A stretch of 8,676 nucleotides of DNA, from NCBI GenBank assembly GCA_905182935.1, contig CAJJDL010000156.1:1-8676 (forward strand), read 5' to 3'. The translations under genes and the position numbers were made by a program. The notes beneath the pieces were generated by a model, which was given only the letters and a program-made list of their open reading frames with translations, did no database searches and had not been told where the DNA came from. Of the stretch, positions 7,122 through 8,676 are shown in pieces (position 1 is the first letter of the stretch; every line of letters begins with the position of its first letter). Origin of the DNA: an uncultured Nitrospinaceae bacterium (GTDB taxonomy: Bacteria; Nitrospinota; Nitrospinia; Nitrospinales; VA-1).

Positions 7122-8611
7122 TAAATGAGCCCCTTTTCGGACAATTCAATTGCTTTGAGAAGTGCCCTCCCCTTACTCATAGTTTCTTCAAATTCATTTT
7201 CAGGTATCGAATCTGCTACAATCCCGGCACCAACACCCAAATAGGCTGTGTCACCTTTAACCAAAAGAGTTCGAATGGCAATAGCTGTATCCATATTACC
7301 GTTAAAACTTATATAACCAACAGCTCCTCCGTAAAGGCCTCGCCTTGTTGGCTCCAATTCTTCAATAATTTCCATAGCTCTTACCTTGGGCGCCCCAGAT
7401 AGAGTGCCTGCTGGAAAAGTGGCTGCTAAAACATCATAACTATCTAAACCTTTTTTCAGTTTACCCTCCACATTAGAAACAATATGCATAACATGGGAGT
7501 ATCGTTCAATTGTGAACTTTTCATTAACAACCACTGAACTAATTTTCGCTACACGACCAAGATCATTACGCCCGAGATCTACCAACATTATATGTTCGGC
7601 CAATTCTTTTTCATCACTAAGAAGTTCCTTTTCCAAAGATCGATCCTCTTCTTCAGATTTGCCTCGTTTGCGTGTTCCAGCTATTGGCCTCACTTCTATC
7701 TTCTCATCCTCCAAACGAACCAAAATCTCAGGAGAAGAACCAACAATTTTCAAGTCTCCAAATTTTAGATAGTACATATAAGGAGATGGGTTGATCGATC
7801 TTAATGCCCGATATATAGTAAATGGATCTTTAGTGATTTTAAATTTTAGTCTCTGAGATAACACCACCTGTATGGCGTCACCTTCATGAATATAATTTTT
7901 TATTTTCCGAACAGAATCTAAAAAATTTTCTTTCTTAAAGTTAGATTCAATCGTTGTTATATTTTCTAAATCCTCTAACTCTTTATTGTGCAAGTTAACA
8001 GGCAGGTTAGTTCTTAGTTTTTCTTCAATCGCTTGGATATTTTTTATCGCTTGTCTATATGATTCTTCAACATTTTTATTATCTATATGTGCATTAGACA
8101 CAATTTTTATTGTTTGAGCGACATTGTCAAATATCAGCAAAGTATCGGTAATTACAAACCTTGCATCTGGAACTTCAAGATCATCCTCGGTTTCCTGTGG
8201 CAAATCTTCAAACGAACGAACCATGTCATAGCCAATAAACCCAACTGCTCCACCAGAAAAACGAGGTAAACCTTCATCTTCAACAGGTTTATATTTAGCT
8301 AAAACTTCTTTAAGCTTAATCAGTGGATTACCTTCTTTAACTAAAATCGACTTTATTTGACCTTTATTGTTTATTGTAACTTTATTATCTTTAATATTTA
8401 TTATGATCGATGGATCAAATCCAAGAAAACAATATCTAGCCCATTTTTCTCCACCTTCGACGCTTTCAAGCAAAAAAGAATAATCCCCTCCACTCATTTT
8501 CATGTACGCAGAAACAGGCGTATCTAAATCAGCAAGAATCTCCTTATATACAGGAATCAAATTACCCTTCTTCGACTTTTCTTTAAATTCTTTGAGCGTA
8601 GGTTTAAACAT
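7121..8611 (-). CDS. trpE: Anthranilate synthase component I
   Basis: A 496-residue chorismate-utilising enzyme that, with TrpG, makes anthranilate and pyruvate from chorismate and glutamine. The N-terminal domain has the LLESVEGG motif (47-54), the known site of tryptophan feedback inhibition, so allosteric control is likely. The catalytic domain (about 225-490) shows PIAGTRKRG (309-317), DLGRNDLGRV (345-354), PAGTLSGAPKVRAMEI (400-415), GGAVGYISF (428-436), DTAIAIRT (441-448) and GAGIVADSIPENEFEET (461-477). Alanine rather than lysine at the PIxGT position (A311) argues for TrpE over the para-aminobenzoate synthase PabB. An in-frame TGA 9 nt before the ATG at 8611 fixes the start. No Shine-Dalgarno sequence is seen. 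It is the first gene of the operon, with only 65 bp upstream in the window. Confidence 0.98.
   Translation of the reverse strand: MFKPTLKEFKEKSKKGNLIPVYKEILADLDTPVSAYMKMSGGDYSFLLESVEGGEKWARYCFLGFDPSIIINIKDNKVTINNKGQIKSILVKEGNPLIKLKEVLAKYKPVEDEGLPRFSGGAVGFIGYDMVRSFEDLPQETEDDLEVPDARFVITDTLLIFDNVAQTIKIVSNAHIDNKNVEESYRQAIKNIQAIEEKLRTNLPVNLHNKELEDLENITTIESNFKKENFLDSVRKIKNYIHEGDAIQVVLSQRLKFKITKDPFTIYRALRSINPSPYMYYLKFGDLKIVGSSPEILVRLEDEKIEVRPIAGTRKRGKSEEEDRSLEKELLSDEKELAEHIMLVDLGRNDLGRVAKISSVVVNEKFTIERYSHVMHIVSNVEGKLKKGLDSYDVLAATFPAGTLSGAPKVRAMEIIEELEPTRRGLYGGAVGYISFNGNMDTAIAIRTLLVKGDTAYLGVGAGIVADSIPENEFEETMSKGRALLKAIELSEKGLI
7130..7137 (-). promoter_or_regulatory. Ribosome binding site of trpG inside trpE
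   Basis: AAAAGGGG on the minus strand, within the last codons of trpE and 8 nt before the trpG ATG at 7121. It supports this ATG over the second in-frame ATG three codons later. Confidence 0.65.
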
Positions 8612-8630
8612 AATAATTCAAGAACAGTAT

Positions 8631-8659
8631 TTTTTATTAAAAAATTCTAATTAGATCAA
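8631..8659 (-). promoter_or_regulatory. Weak sigma-70-like promoter candidate before trpE
   Basis: On the minus strand TTGATC (8659-8654) and TAAAAA (8636-8631) are 17 nt apart, each matching four of six consensus bases, about 20 nt before the trpE start. In DNA this AT-rich such a match can arise by chance, so this is only a candidate. The true promoter and any leader peptide or attenuator may lie beyond the window edge. Nothing else is recognisable in 8612-8676. Confidence 0.2.
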
Positions 8660-8676
8660 ATAACTAATTTTAATAT

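Noticed and set aside
7091..7402. Plus-strand open frame opposite trpE/trpG
   Set aside because: It lies antisense to two strongly conserved genes, has no recognisable domain or ribosome binding site, and is explained as a shadow of them. The same holds for other plus-strand frames, such as 5540-5869, 5975-6304, 3538-3795 and 2495-2785.
7121..8611. PabB (aminodeoxychorismate synthase) instead of TrpE
   Set aside because: The PIAGT motif lacks the PabB-type lysine, the LLES tryptophan-binding motif is present, and the gene sits first in a complete trp operon.
1..8676. CRISPR array, transposon, tRNA or rRNA
   Set aside because: No regularly spaced identical repeats, inverted terminal repeats, transposase-like frame or tRNA cloverleaf was seen. 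Nearly all the sequence is accounted for by conserved genes.

Overview
This is an AT-rich bacterial chromosomal segment in which every recognisable gene lies on the minus strand, so the genes are read from high to low coordinates. Its core is a complete, unfused tryptophan biosynthesis operon in the order trpE-trpG-trpD-trpC-trpF-trpB-trpA (8611 down to 1948). The seven proteins cover every step from chorismate to L-tryptophan. All have near-standard family lengths and the expected catalytic residues. The separate seven-gene layout is widespread in bacteria and does not fix a lineage. I cannot assign the organism beyond an AT-rich, probably Gram-negative-type bacterium; the two exported repeat proteins downstream are only mildly suggestive.

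Layout from the 5' end of the transcript: 65 bp of AT-rich upstream DNA (8612-8676) with only a weak promoter candidate; trpE; trpG (1-nt overlap); trpD (23-nt gap); trpC (49-nt gap); trpF (29-nt overlap, GTG start); trpB (86-nt AT-rich gap, the longest in the window); trpA (4-nt GTGA overlap). Only 13 nt after trpA, with a strong ribosome binding site, comes a family 2 glycosyltransferase of the dolichyl-phosphate-mannose-synthase-like type. Then follow a secreted leucine-rich-repeat protein made of eight exact 27-residue repeats (24-nt gap) and the start of a secreted NHL-repeat protein cut by the window edge (25-nt gap).

How the genes work together: TrpE and TrpG form anthranilate synthase. 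TrpD adds the phosphoribosyl group, TrpF isomerises, TrpC closes the indole ring, and the TrpA/TrpB complex makes tryptophan. The three downstream genes have no evident role in the pathway but are placed as if co-transcribed with it, since no terminator is visible between any pair of genes.

I do not see a clearly new biological system. The points most worth a second look are the perfectly regular LRR protein next to an NHL protein, a divergent active-site loop in TrpC, the apparent extension of the trp operon into envelope-type genes, and a clean split between genes with a Shine-Dalgarno sequence (overlapping or tightly packed) and genes without one (after AT-rich gaps).
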